Shown one piece after another: positions 8,093 to 16,517 of a stretch of 29,051 nucleotides of DNA (the first letter of the stretch is position 1; every line of letters begins with the position of its first letter). A program made the translations under genes and the position numbers. The stretch covers positions 1 through 29,051 of the forward strand of contig CAIOSU010000422.1 in assembly GCA_903861055.1 (NCBI GenBank), read 5' to 3'. Below the pieces are notes generated by a model. The model did no database searches and had not been told where the DNA came from. It saw only the letters and a list, made by a program, of their open reading frames with translations. This DNA is from an uncultured bacterium. GTDB lineage: Bacteria > Bacteroidota > Bacteroidia > Chitinophagales > CAIOSU01.

Positions 8093-9010
8093 TTAGCTTG
8101 CCAGAAGTGTAAACAATTTCTTGGCTTCATCTATCAAATGGTTTGAAACATCAAAAGGCACATGGGACTTCAGCTTTTGGCAATCAAATTCTAGATTCAC
8201 TAAATCGCCCTTCGCATCGGGTATTTGCAACTTGGCTGGCATCCCAAAATATTCTTGATATGCGGTTGCCACAGCTTCAGCCACTCCTGCAAGGGTTATG
8301 CTTTTACCAGAACCTAAATTATACACCCCATCAATTGTCGGATTTGTAATGGTTTCTACAATTACTTGACCTACACTGCCCAACCAAATCATATCCAGTT
8401 GGCTATCGGGTGCCGATTTGAGGATAATCTCGCCCTTTTGGTATGCACTGCTGCATAAATCGTTTAACAGCAAGTGCCATGCATCCACACCAACGTTCTT
8501 GGGAGCACCATAGGCATTGCTTAAGCGCAGGATCACTTTTCGGGTATTATCCCATTCGACGGGAAGGCCTAGTAGGAGTTTTTCAGCCGCCAACTTTGAA
8601 CGTCCATAAGCACTTGACCCAATTAAATTTGGTACTGACGGCTCCGTTATATGGCCATTAACTGGGCCATATACTTTTATCGTGGATAAATAGATGAATT
8701 GTTGTGGCCTAGCACGTTGCAGCGCAACAATCAGGTTTTGAGTGCCCTTAACATTTACAAGTTCTATCGTTTCTTCATCTGCCAGTTGGTTTGCAGCCGC
8801 AAGGTGCAATACGGTATCAAAGTATCGATTGGATAGGGCTTGATGAATTGCCTCTTGGTCCGTTATGCTGGCTATCAAACTTTCAACATTTGGATTTGAG
8901 TGCGCCTTCCGGCCTAGATTGGTCACCTCATAGCCAGCATTCAGCAATGATTCTAGCACCCAGCCACCAACGTAGCCCGTGCCACCGGTTATCAATACTT
9001 TACCACGCAT
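8093..9010 (-). CDS. NAD-dependent epimerase/dehydratase (extended SDR), probable CDP-4-keto-sugar reductase
   Basis: A 305-residue extended SDR. The Rossmann nucleotide loop is GGTGYVGG (residues 9-16), and the catalytic set is S109 (YLSTIKVYG), Y135 and K139 (YGRSK). I start it at ATG 9010, which overlaps the end of the cupin gene by 11 bases and places the glycine motif at the usual distance from the N-terminus; an upstream in-frame start at 9055 would add 15 residues. Being the last gene after rfbF, rfbG and a 3,5-epimerase-like cupin, it most likely reduces C4 of the epimerised CDP-4-keto-6-deoxyhexose. That role is inferred from position. Homologous enzymes can also be epimerases. Confidence 0.83.
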   Translation of the reverse strand: MRGKVLITGGTGYVGGWVLESLLNAGYEVTNLGRKAHSNPNVESLIASITDQEAIHQALSNRYFDTVLHLAAANQLADEETIELVNVKGTQNLIVALQRARPQQFIYLSTIKVYGPVNGHITEPSVPNLIGSSAYGRSKLAAEKLLLGLPVEWDNTRKVILRLSNAYGAPKNVGVDAWHLLLNDLCSSAYQKGEIILKSAPDSQLDMIWLGSVGQVIVETITNPTIDGVYNLGSGKSITLAGVAEAVATAYQEYFGMPAKLQIPDAKGDLVNLEFDCQKLKSHVPFDVSNHLIDEAKKLFTLLAS

Positions 9011-9440
9011 ACTCAATGGCTGAAAGTTCTTTGGTATCGGCTTCAGCTGGGTCATGAACTTGGTTTATGGCATTCCAAAGCAAATTCTCCCCTTCTGATA
9101 AACCTTCAAACGCCATCCAAACACCGTGAGGCACAGTAAGCCTTTGATAGTTGTCAGGGCCTAGTATAATATCTTCAAACAAGCCAAACCCAGCACTGCC
9201 TATGCGGTTGTCATATAGTACAAAGCGTATTTGCCCCACGGGCACCACAATATTCATCGTAATTTCATTGTGCCTGCGCCAACCTTTTTTTTCACCCTGT
9301 TTTATAAAAGAGCCATACACCTCGGCAATACCCACATAGCCGCGTTCGCCTTCTTTGATAAAGGTAATGGCATCGCCAGCCTCTACCGGTATGCGGCTGG
9401 CTGCCGACAATAATAATCCTGGTATACTCAGCTCGCCCAT
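9000..9440 (-). CDS. RmlC-like cupin, probable CDP-4-keto-6-deoxyhexose 3-/5-epimerase
   Basis: A 146-residue single-domain cupin, shorter than classic RmlC (about 180). Visible motifs are GYVGIAEVYGSFI, KKGWRRHNE with H57 where the catalytic histidine of dTDP-4-dehydrorhamnose 3,5-epimerases would fall, VPVGQIRFVLYDNR and LTVPHGVWMAFEG. The gene overlaps the rfbG end by 13 bases and the following SDR by 11, so it belongs to the CDP-sugar cassette. The likely step is epimerisation at C3 and/or C5 of CDP-4-keto-6-deoxyglucose before reduction. Which carbon is inverted cannot be read from sequence. Confidence 0.72.
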   Translation of the reverse strand: MGELSIPGLLLSAASRIPVEAGDAITFIKEGERGYVGIAEVYGSFIKQGEKKGWRRHNEITMNIVVPVGQIRFVLYDNRIGSAGFGLFEDIILGPDNYQRLTVPHGVWMAFEGLSEGENLLWNAINQVHDPAEADTKELSAIEYAW

Positions 9441-10525
9441 GTAAGCTTTTGGTTAACGGCTTTTTGGTAATAACCTTCAATTTGTTGCTGCGTAACTGTT
9501 AGCATTTCTTCGCCAGCTAAATACGCACGATACCAATCGGCAGTAAGGTCTATGGTTTCATTAAACGACAATACGGGTGCCCACTGCAATTGAGCATGCG
9601 CCTTATCCCAAGTCAATTTCAATAGGCCTGCTTCACGGTGGTCTTTGTCTTCGCTTTGGGTGACTACTTCGGAGAGCGGTTTATCAGTCATGCGCTTGTT
9701 GAGCGTTTCGAGCAGGGTTGCCACGGTTATACTGTTGGCGTACCCAGGCCCAAAATTAAATGCCTCTCCATGTATATCGTTGCCCGTTTGTAGTACCTGC
9801 CCTAAACGCAGATAAGCGCTTACTGGCTCAAGTACAAACTGCCAAGGTCTTGTAGCTTCTGGGTGGCGAAGCTCCATTTTAGTTTTAGCCTCAACAGCCC
9901 TAATAAAATCGGGAACAATGCGATGGTCGGACCAATCGCCACCACCTATAACATTGCCAGAGCGGGCCGTTACCACTTTAATATCATCATTATTGCCGAA
10001 AAATGAAGCCACGTAAGCATGGGTAATGTGCTCGGCACTTGCCTTGCTGGCGCTGTATATATCCCGACCACCGAGGGCATCAGTTTCACGATAGCCCCAA
10101 GGCCATTCTTTGTTATCATAGCATTTGTCGCTGGTTACCACTACCACCCTGCACGGCTTGGCTATTTGGCGCAACGCCTCCAATAAGTTAGCAGTGCCCA
10201 TGGCATTTACGGCAAGGGTGCCCAGTGGGTCGGTAAAACCATGGCGCACTACCGAGCGCGCTGCCATGTGAAATACAATATCGGGTGCTTCGGCGCGCAC
10301 TACCTCTAGAACGGCATCGGAGTTACGCACATCAACCCAATATTGTTTTATGGTCTTTTCAAGTTTTAGCAGGTCATACAATGCTGGACTAGTAGGTATG
10401 GCATCAGCCAAACCCACCACCTCTGCGCCAAGTTGTTGCAGCCAAAGGCATAGCCAGCCTCCTTTAAAGCCAGTGTTTCCCGTAACCAATACCTTGGCAC
10501 CTTTATATTTTCCGCCGAACATCAT
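9428..10525 (-). CDS. rfbG: CDP-glucose 4,6-dehydratase
   Basis: A 365-residue extended SDR of normal RfbG length. The cofactor loop is TGNTGFKGGWL (residues ~15-25), the catalytic triad region is TSDK (131-134) with Y157 and K161 in YSASK, and the conserved block RSGNVIGGGDW is present. It oxidises C4 and removes water across C5-C6 of CDP-glucose to give CDP-4-keto-6-deoxyglucose, using bound NAD. The start ATG at 10525 overlaps the rfbF stop as ATGA; an adjacent second ATG (10522) is equally possible. An in-frame TTG at 10561 is less likely because it would overlap rfbF by 40 bases. RfbF supplies its substrate. Confidence 0.94.
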   Translation of the reverse strand: MMFGGKYKGAKVLVTGNTGFKGGWLCLWLQQLGAEVVGLADAIPTSPALYDLLKLEKTIKQYWVDVRNSDAVLEVVRAEAPDIVFHMAARSVVRHGFTDPLGTLAVNAMGTANLLEALRQIAKPCRVVVVTSDKCYDNKEWPWGYRETDALGGRDIYSASKASAEHITHAYVASFFGNNDDIKVVTARSGNVIGGGDWSDHRIVPDFIRAVEAKTKMELRHPEATRPWQFVLEPVSAYLRLGQVLQTGNDIHGEAFNFGPGYANSITVATLLETLNKRMTDKPLSEVVTQSEDKDHREAGLLKLTWDKAHAQLQWAPVLSFNETIDLTADWYRAYLAGEEMLTVTQQQIEGYYQKAVNQKLTWAS

Positions 10526-11298
10526 TTCCATACTTTCCAGAAAGCCCCTTGGTTGTTCCAAATATCGTTAAGCTGAATATTATCGCGTTGTGTATCCATA
10601 CACTTCCAGTTGCCATAGTGCTTTCGAGCATGCATTTTACCTTCAAGCGCAAGGTTGCGCATAGGTTGCTGTTCAAAGATCACATCTGGACTATCGCCGA
10701 TGTAATTAAACACCTCTGGTTCGCAAACAAAGAAGCCCCCATTAATCCAACTTCCGTTGTCTGCTGGCTTTTCCGTAAACGAAGATACATTGCCATCTTC
10801 GTCCATGATAAGCACCCCAAATCGGCTTTCGGGCTGCACTGCAGTAACAGTAAGCGCCTTGCCACTGTGCTTGTGGGCGGCTACAAGGGCGGCAAGGTCC
10901 ACATCTGCCAAGCCATCTCCATAAGTAAGCATAAACGTTTGGTTGCCAACATGATCCTTAGCCATTTTTATTCGGGCACCTGTCATGGTTTCTTGGCCTG
11001 TTTCAAGCAAGGTTACCTTCCAAGGCTCGGTGTTGTTCTTAAATGTGCTGAGTTTATTGCTGCCTAAATCGATTGAAACATCGTTTTGGTGCAATGAGTA
11101 GTTGGCGAAGTATTCTTTAATTTGATAGCCCTTGTAACCCAAAAGAATTACAAACTCGTTGAAACCAAACGTGGAGTAATACTTCATGATATGCCATAAT
11201 ATAGGCTTATCACCAATTTGCACCATGGGCTTCGGCATTACGCCAGTTTCTTCCAGTAGCCGTGTGCCTTTGCCACCTGCCAGTATCAGTACCTTCAT
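10522..11298 (-). CDS. rfbF: Glucose-1-phosphate cytidylyltransferase
   Basis: A 258-residue nucleotidyltransferase of normal length. The N-terminal signature LAGGKGTRL (residues 6-14) is followed by MPKPMVQIGDKPILWHIMKY, and YGDGLADVD holds metal-binding aspartates. It couples CTP with glucose 1-phosphate to give CDP-glucose, the first committed step of CDP-sugar synthesis in the cytoplasm. Its stop overlaps the rfbG start by four bases, so the two steps are translationally linked. It lies 54 bases downstream of a GT2 gene on the same strand. Confidence 0.95.
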   Translation of the reverse strand: MKVLILAGGKGTRLLEETGVMPKPMVQIGDKPILWHIMKYYSTFGFNEFVILLGYKGYQIKEYFANYSLHQNDVSIDLGSNKLSTFKNNTEPWKVTLLETGQETMTGARIKMAKDHVGNQTFMLTYGDGLADVDLAALVAAHKHSGKALTVTAVQPESRFGVLIMDEDGNVSSFTEKPADNGSWINGGFFVCEPEVFNYIGDSPDVIFEQQPMRNLALEGKMHARKHYGNWKCMDTQRDNIQLNDIWNNQGAFWKVWK

Positions 11299-11352
11299 AT
11301 CAACATCTTGATGATGTATAGTGCTAATATAGCTAAAATATACTGCAACTAC

Positions 11353-11997
11353 TCACTTGAAGCGTTCGCGGGCTATGCGCCAAAGAATGGAGAAGCCATC
11401 GCTATACTGAACCTTGCTTTGTCCATTACGCTCGGCATATTGTATCGGTATCTCCAAATACTTGATGCGGTGCTTCAAGGTAAGGCAGCTTATCTGGGTT
11501 TCCACATCAAAGTTATTAGCATCAATAAGTGGCAAAAACGTTTTTACATCTAGCGCACGCATGCCCGAATTGATGTCTTTCAGTTTACCCCAAAACAAGG
11601 TATTAATCAAAAAATTGAAGCCATGGTTGCCCAAGCCATTTATGAAAGCAACTTGCTTCTGGTTGCGGGCTCCCACTACCATTTTGTATTCGCCCATGTT
11701 CGATAATAGTTTTGGTATGTCATTTACCGGGTACGTCTCATCGCAATCAATAAACAAGACCGAATCATAACCCTCATCATTACCATATCGCAAAGCTTTT
11801 TGAATACCAGAGCCTTTTCCAGGAGCATCGCGATACAAAACCGTTATGCCCTTCGCTTTTGCAATATCAACTGTTCCATCGGTAGAACCAGCATCACAAA
11901 TAACCAAATCGAGACCAAGTGCCTTTACCTGGTCAATCATCAGGGCAATGCTTTGCTTCTCGTTTAAGGTAGGTAGGCAAACTAGAGCCTTACTCAT
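11353..11997 (-). CDS. GT2 glycosyltransferase, dolichol-phosphate mannosyltransferase-like
   Basis: A 214-residue GT-A fold enzyme. CLPTLNEKQSIALMI at the N-terminus, DAGSTDGT (35-42) and the metal-binding DCD (84-86, in LFIDCDETYP) follow the DPM1/GT2 order; ARERFK ends the protein. There is no C-terminal membrane pair, so it is a soluble or peripheral enzyme on the cytoplasmic side. Such enzymes usually move a sugar from a nucleotide donor to polyprenyl phosphate. Its ATG overlaps the stop of the GT-C-like gene (ATGA), which fits a pair where this enzyme makes the lipid-linked donor and the membrane protein uses it. The donor sugar is not known. Confidence 0.85.
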   Translation of the reverse strand: MSKALVCLPTLNEKQSIALMIDQVKALGLDLVICDAGSTDGTVDIAKAKGITVLYRDAPGKGSGIQKALRYGNDEGYDSVLFIDCDETYPVNDIPKLLSNMGEYKMVVGARNQKQVAFINGLGNHGFNFLINTLFWGKLKDINSGMRALDVKTFLPLIDANNFDVETQISCLTLKHRIKYLEIPIQYAERNGQSKVQYSDGFSILWRIARERFK

Positions 11998-13682
11998 GGT
12001 AGCGGTTTTATGCGATAGATAATAGTGTTGTTAGTTTCAAGTTCCTTTTGTAACCCTGCATGGCTCCTAAGGTAAGCCTCTATTCGCTTATCGTCTTCAA
12101 GCAAAGTTAGGTTTTTATGAAAAACTACTACACTTGTACCAAACTGTTGCACCAGCATACTTAAGGTATTGTCGTCAACCAACCGGCAAAGCATATCGTC
12201 CAACACTAAGCGCGTTTCAGGAAGAAATCCGTTGCAACCATTTACCAAATTCAGGTTGTGCTTAGTTTGCCAAAACATGTAAATATACTCTCTGGAGAAT
12301 TCATTTAATCCTTTTGGCCAATCGCCACGAGTATACACTGCCGATGGCAGCTCAAGCACCACGGCATCGGTTTCAGCTGTCAATACATCCAAATAACCTT
12401 TATCAGGGTATACGTAGGCCGTAGCATTATATTTAGGCGCTTTAAACGGCACATTCTCTAGCACATAAACACCAATTACCAGCAATAAAAGTAAAATACC
12501 CTTTGGCTTGTCCAATAATTTATCTATCGCTGGTAGCGTTAACCCTATGAGCCCCACGAGCACCAAATACCATAAGCGCACAGGATTGCGAATTGACCCA
12601 TCGAGCCCGGCATGCTTATACAATATTTCCATGGGCATGGGTATGCGCACACCAGCAATGTGAATGCAGGGCCCAACGGCCATTATAAAACCAATAACCG
12701 ACAATACTAACCAAACCCTGCTGCGCACTGGAGCGATAATGTAACCCGCCACGGCCAGCACAAAAAACAAAAGACCCGGAAATACGGCATGTTGGGCATA
12801 AAAAAAAGAATGGTTATGCAATCCATCTTTCAATACAGGGTATAGTAAATTGCCTTCTAGCGGTCGCACCAAGTCAGGCAAATCAAGGCTCAGCAAATCA
12901 ATTGCATGGTAGCTATCCACTGGGTTCCAAGCACTGGAAATGCCTCCAGGAGCCCATAAAAAGCCAAACAAATAAGGCGCAACAAGCAAAGTGGCCAATA
13001 TTACCGCAATTGAAAGCTTCTTTTTAAGTCCTTTTACGGCCAAAACCTTACCATAATAACAAACCCATGTAAAGAGCAACAGTAGAGCCTGAAACACGAA
13101 AATATAAGCCGAAAAATACAAGGTGCTGGCCCCAAAAACCACTGATATAATCAAATGTTTCCTTTGACCTGCATTTAAAAACTTATTGGAATAATGCAGG
13201 CAAAAAAACATGGTGCCCAAATAAAATGCATTGGGGCTATCCATATTACCAAAACTAAATGCTGATGCCCCAAGGGCGAGCCCCGCCCAAAAGGCCGTTA
13301 TGTTTTTCCGTGCCCAATTACCAAAAAACAAAAATGCCCCAAAAGCATTGGTAGCATATACTACTACCAGCATACTGCACCAAGCCCAAAGCTCGTTCAT
13401 GCCTAGCCAACAGAATGGCCGATAAAGCAAAGCGCCGAAAAAGCATGGGTCGCCATACATAAAACCTGGTCCGCTGGGGTACAATGCCTCACCAATGGGC
13501 ACATCAACAAAAAGCGATAAAATATACGTCTCGTACAATTTAAATGCTCCAACATAAAACCAACTATCGGTATTACCTGTTAATGCTTTGTTAACCGGGT
13601 ATTGCACCAATACAATAGCGAAAAATATTAGGTATAGACCTAAGAAAAATAAGGATTTTTGGAACTGAGTTCGTATTTTCAT
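11994..13682 (-). CDS. Multi-pass membrane protein, GT-C glycosyltransferase-like (paralogue A)
   Basis: A 562-residue protein with about ten or more hydrophobic helices, starting at residues ~11-28. An acidic first-loop motif (GNTDSW, D39) precedes ALYPSGP, the arrangement of GT-C transferases that use polyprenyl-phosphate sugars outside the inner membrane. The last ~130 residues are soluble and contain FSREYIYMFWQTKH (462-475). A second 562-residue protein at 19401-21089 shares the first-loop motif, LYP(S/A)G, GP-I-I-G with MPM-LY, VVLELPS and the FSREYIYM motif. I cannot assign a named family. The gene overlaps the following GT2 gene by four bases. Its start is 22 bases from the divergent arylsulfotransferase-like gene. 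Confidence 0.75.
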   Translation of the reverse strand: MKIRTQFQKSLFFLGLYLIFFAIVLVQYPVNKALTGNTDSWFYVGAFKLYETYILSLFVDVPIGEALYPSGPGFMYGDPCFFGALLYRPFCWLGMNELWAWCSMLVVVYATNAFGAFLFFGNWARKNITAFWAGLALGASAFSFGNMDSPNAFYLGTMFFCLHYSNKFLNAGQRKHLIISVVFGASTLYFSAYIFVFQALLLLFTWVCYYGKVLAVKGLKKKLSIAVILATLLVAPYLFGFLWAPGGISSAWNPVDSYHAIDLLSLDLPDLVRPLEGNLLYPVLKDGLHNHSFFYAQHAVFPGLLFFVLAVAGYIIAPVRSRVWLVLSVIGFIMAVGPCIHIAGVRIPMPMEILYKHAGLDGSIRNPVRLWYLVLVGLIGLTLPAIDKLLDKPKGILLLLLVIGVYVLENVPFKAPKYNATAYVYPDKGYLDVLTAETDAVVLELPSAVYTRGDWPKGLNEFSREYIYMFWQTKHNLNLVNGCNGFLPETRLVLDDMLCRLVDDNTLSMLVQQFGTSVVVFHKNLTLLEDDKRIEAYLRSHAGLQKELETNNTIIYRIKPLP

Positions 13683-13704
13683 TTCGAATTGCTAAAATAC
13701 CCAA

Positions 13705-15408
13705 ATGCCACACAAATTGAAGCAATTATTTATAATCATATTGCACATGGCGATAATTAGCCATAGTGCGCTCCAGGCGCAAACGATTAGAAATTTTACC
13801 TTACCAGTTGGCCCAAGCTATACCTTTACCGAGCATATAAGGCCCGCGGCTGGCTATACTTTTATTGGCTCTTACCGATTTTCGTTGGCGGCCAACTTCC
13901 CTTCCACTATTTTAATAATTGATGAGGATGGAGCCCCAGCTTTTGTTAAAGAACGCACACTGGGGCAAGGTTTGCTTGCAGACTTTAGAGTTTATGACAA
14001 CGGATTGATGTCGTATTACAGATACGACGAACTTACGGATAAGGGTAAGTATATGGTATTAGATTCGACCTTTACGATTATCGACTCAGTAGAATGTGCC
14101 AACGGTCTTAAAACCGATGGGCACGACATGCTTATACTCGAAAATGGCAACTACCTGATTCTTTGTCTAGAAGAAAAAATAATGGACTTGCGCTCGCTCA
14201 CAACCGACGATGGCTTTGCTGGTTTGGCTAATGGTACTGTTGTTGCGCCAGTAATACAAGAGCTTGATGCGAGCAAAAATGTAGTGTTTGGCTGGCACGG
14301 ATTGGAGTATTACACCTTTGCAGATGTAAATACTTATTTTTTCTTGGACCCGGATTTCCTTGATTTTGGCCACCCAAATGCGCTGACCATTGATTTGGAT
14401 GGCAACATACTCATGTCGCTTCGGTTTTTTAACGAAATAACCAAAATAAACCGTGCCGACTCGAGCATTGTTTGGCGCTTGGGAGGCAAAAGCAACGATT
14501 TTACTTTCGTCAATGATGCTCAGCCATTTACTACCCAACACCATTGCACTATTTTGCCCAATGGCAATTTGACCTTATACGACAATAGCGAATTGGGCAC
14601 AACACCCAGGCCAAGAGGGGTTGAATATGAACTGAACATTGCCAATATGACCGCCACCAATGTTTGGGAGTACGCTAATGATACCAGCAGGTTTAGCTAC
14701 TCACTAGGCAGTATGGATAGGATTGGAACTAATGGCAATAGCATTATCAATTGGGGGGCAGGATATAACCCAGGTTTCGAGAACGATATTGTGGAAGTAA
14801 CCTATGACGGCAACCTAGTTTCGGAATTTGATTGGCCTCAAGACTATTTTGCATACAAGGCCTACAAGCGCACCCCTATTTGGAGTTTGGAAGCATTGAG
14901 GCCAACCATAACCTGCGATACCACACAAGGCACAACAACGCTCACCGCAACTGCTGGGTATGGTAGCTACTTGTGGAATACTGGAGAAACCACACAAACC
15001 ATAACCATAAACCAATTGGGCAACTATTATGTAATGGTGAGCAACCTTGACCAGAAAGGGTATTTTGGCTCTCGGATGAAAACGATTATCGACCTATCGA
15101 ACCCGTGTTTTGAGCCTGACACCACTACCGATACAACTTCAGTTTTTAATCCGTTTGAGCCATCCGCTCAATTTAAATTGTACCCGAATCCTGCACAAAA
15201 CAGTCTTACATTAGCAAATTATGGCCATACAGGCCAGGAGCATTTAGCACTATATAACGCACTGGGAGACGCTGTTTTTAACCAAGCATTAATTGTTGAG
15301 GGTAGCCCCATAAATGTTGCCGAACTGCCGAATGGCATCTACGTTGGTGTGATTACTAATGTGGAAGGCAAGCTGGTGAAACGATTTAAATTTATAGTAC
15401 TGCACTAG
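13705..15408 (+). CDS. Arylsulfotransferase-family protein with T9SS type A sorting domain, second copy type
   Basis: A 567-residue protein with a signal peptide ending near ALQAQ (residue ~26). ASST-like propeller motifs are TDGHDMLILENGN (H140), HPNALTIDLDGNILMSLR (H223), IVWRLGGK, and QHHCTILPNGNLTLYDN (H279/H280). Residues ~400-470 look Ig-like, and the tail from FKLYPNPAQN (~490-567) is a T9SS sorting domain. It should be exported to the cell surface. Compared with the protein at 426-2312 it lacks the N-terminal fibronectin-like domain. It stands alone on the plus strand between two minus-strand sugar blocks, which hints at action on the surface glycan, but sulfation is unproven. Its stop overlaps the convergent SGNH gene stop in CTAG. 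Confidence 0.83.
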   Translation: MPHKLKQLFIIILHMAIISHSALQAQTIRNFTLPVGPSYTFTEHIRPAAGYTFIGSYRFSLAANFPSTILIIDEDGAPAFVKERTLGQGLLADFRVYDNGLMSYYRYDELTDKGKYMVLDSTFTIIDSVECANGLKTDGHDMLILENGNYLILCLEEKIMDLRSLTTDDGFAGLANGTVVAPVIQELDASKNVVFGWHGLEYYTFADVNTYFFLDPDFLDFGHPNALTIDLDGNILMSLRFFNEITKINRADSSIVWRLGGKSNDFTFVNDAQPFTTQHHCTILPNGNLTLYDNSELGTTPRPRGVEYELNIANMTATNVWEYANDTSRFSYSLGSMDRIGTNGNSIINWGAGYNPGFENDIVEVTYDGNLVSEFDWPQDYFAYKAYKRTPIWSLEALRPTITCDTTQGTTTLTATAGYGSYLWNTGETTQTITINQLGNYYVMVSNLDQKGYFGSRMKTIIDLSNPCFEPDTTTDTTSVFNPFEPSAQFKLYPNPAQNSLTLANYGHTGQEHLALYNALGDAVFNQALIVEGSPINVAELPNGIYVGVITNVEGKLVKRFKFIVLH

Positions 15409-16517
15409 TGGCAAGCCGAAAGCTCTGCTCCTACAGTTTGATTTATGGCTTCTCGCAGGAGGATGTTAGCATGGGCATTGAAATGATAATCGACTAGCAC
15501 TGGTGGGTTGCCGTGCCAAAAGCAATAGGCACGCTCGAATGCACTTTTATCGATGATGCTTGGTTGCGACCAAAGCAATTCATCGGCATCTACCAATAAT
15601 ACATTTTCGTTCAATACTTGCGAGAAAAGTTGTCCAAATCGTCCAATTTGGTCTTTTTCAAACCCCATTACCAAGAGCACTAATTTACGACCTTTACAAA
15701 GTGCTGAGATTTCCTTTATTGCCAAAGCAGTGGCATTTTCGGCACTGTTCAAGGCAGTTGCGTTAGCGTTCGCAAAAGAAAAATGCAGTTTCAATTCTTC
15801 CCAATATTGTTTTTGGAACACCAAGCGCGTAAAATGCCAAACAAACCCAAACTTATCAAAAAATGATACAGGGCTTTGTCTATACTCATCGAGTAAGCGA
15901 TTTTGAGTTAGCTCAAAAATTGGGGTGGTATATAAGGGAGGTATAATTGCACCGCTTTGATTGTAGTAAGGTGAGGGCACTTTGAAAAACAAGGCAGGCA
16001 TATAAGGCGTTATTGCCCGTTCGGCTAACCATGGCGAGACTTGAAAAACTACTGCGTTAGGCTGTAACTGCTCAATATAAGTACGGGCCTTTAATATCAT
16101 TTGAGCATAACCATAACCGCTCACAGCAGCATTCTGAACTGGCTGACATAGGGCATCCCCGATTAAATACGGGTACGATTGGCTATAATCCAACTCCTCA
16201 CAAAGTGTAAATGAATCGCCTAAAAACAGCAGCCCCCCATCGGCTGGCGCACTGCCCGCTCCTATCCTAAAACCCCTACTATCAGTTTTTATCTCCACTG
16301 AATCGCCATGGCCCCAAATATAGTGCCCATGGGTATTGGGTATCATGGTATGACCCAAGCTTTCATCAGCGGCATATAAACTAGAAGTATAGCTATTGGT
16401 TTCCTTTGTAAAATTGTAAATGGGCATGGAAATGCGCCATAAATAAGCGAACCAAATACCGTAAAGCAGTATGCCCGTTAAAGCTATTAAAACAAGAAGG
16501 AAAGCATTTCTTTTCAT
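15405..16517 (-). CDS. Membrane-anchored SGNH/GDSL hydrolase-like protein (copy 1)
   Basis: A 370-residue protein with one N-terminal membrane anchor (residues ~5-27) and a periplasmic SGNH-type domain. Block I is FLGDSFT (catalytic S102 candidate), SGYGYAQM supplies a glycine-loop region, and the C-terminal DYHFNAHA (D343, H345) matches the D-x-H-x-N end motif. This family includes esterases and acyltransferases acting on polysaccharide acetyl groups. I use ATG 16517, whose first base is the last base of the upstream stop (TAATG), rather than an in-frame TTG at 16544. The tight coupling with its paralogue suggests the two act together. Whether it adds or removes acyl groups is not known. Confidence 0.78.
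   Translation of the reverse strand: MKRNAFLLVLIALTGILLYGIWFAYLWRISMPIYNFTKETNSYTSSLYAADESLGHTMIPNTHGHYIWGHGDSVEIKTDSRGFRIGAGSAPADGGLLFLGDSFTLCEELDYSQSYPYLIGDALCQPVQNAAVSGYGYAQMILKARTYIEQLQPNAVVFQVSPWLAERAITPYMPALFFKVPSPYYNQSGAIIPPLYTTPIFELTQNRLLDEYRQSPVSFFDKFGFVWHFTRLVFQKQYWEELKLHFSFANANATALNSAENATALAIKEISALCKGRKLVLLVMGFEKDQIGRFGQLFSQVLNENVLLVDADELLWSQPSIIDKSAFERAYCFWHGNPPVLVDYHFNAHANILLREAINQTVGAELSACH

Noticed and set aside
10549..11067. 172-residue plus-strand ORF
   Set aside because: It is fully antisense to rfbF, which has clear family motifs; its translation shows no domain.
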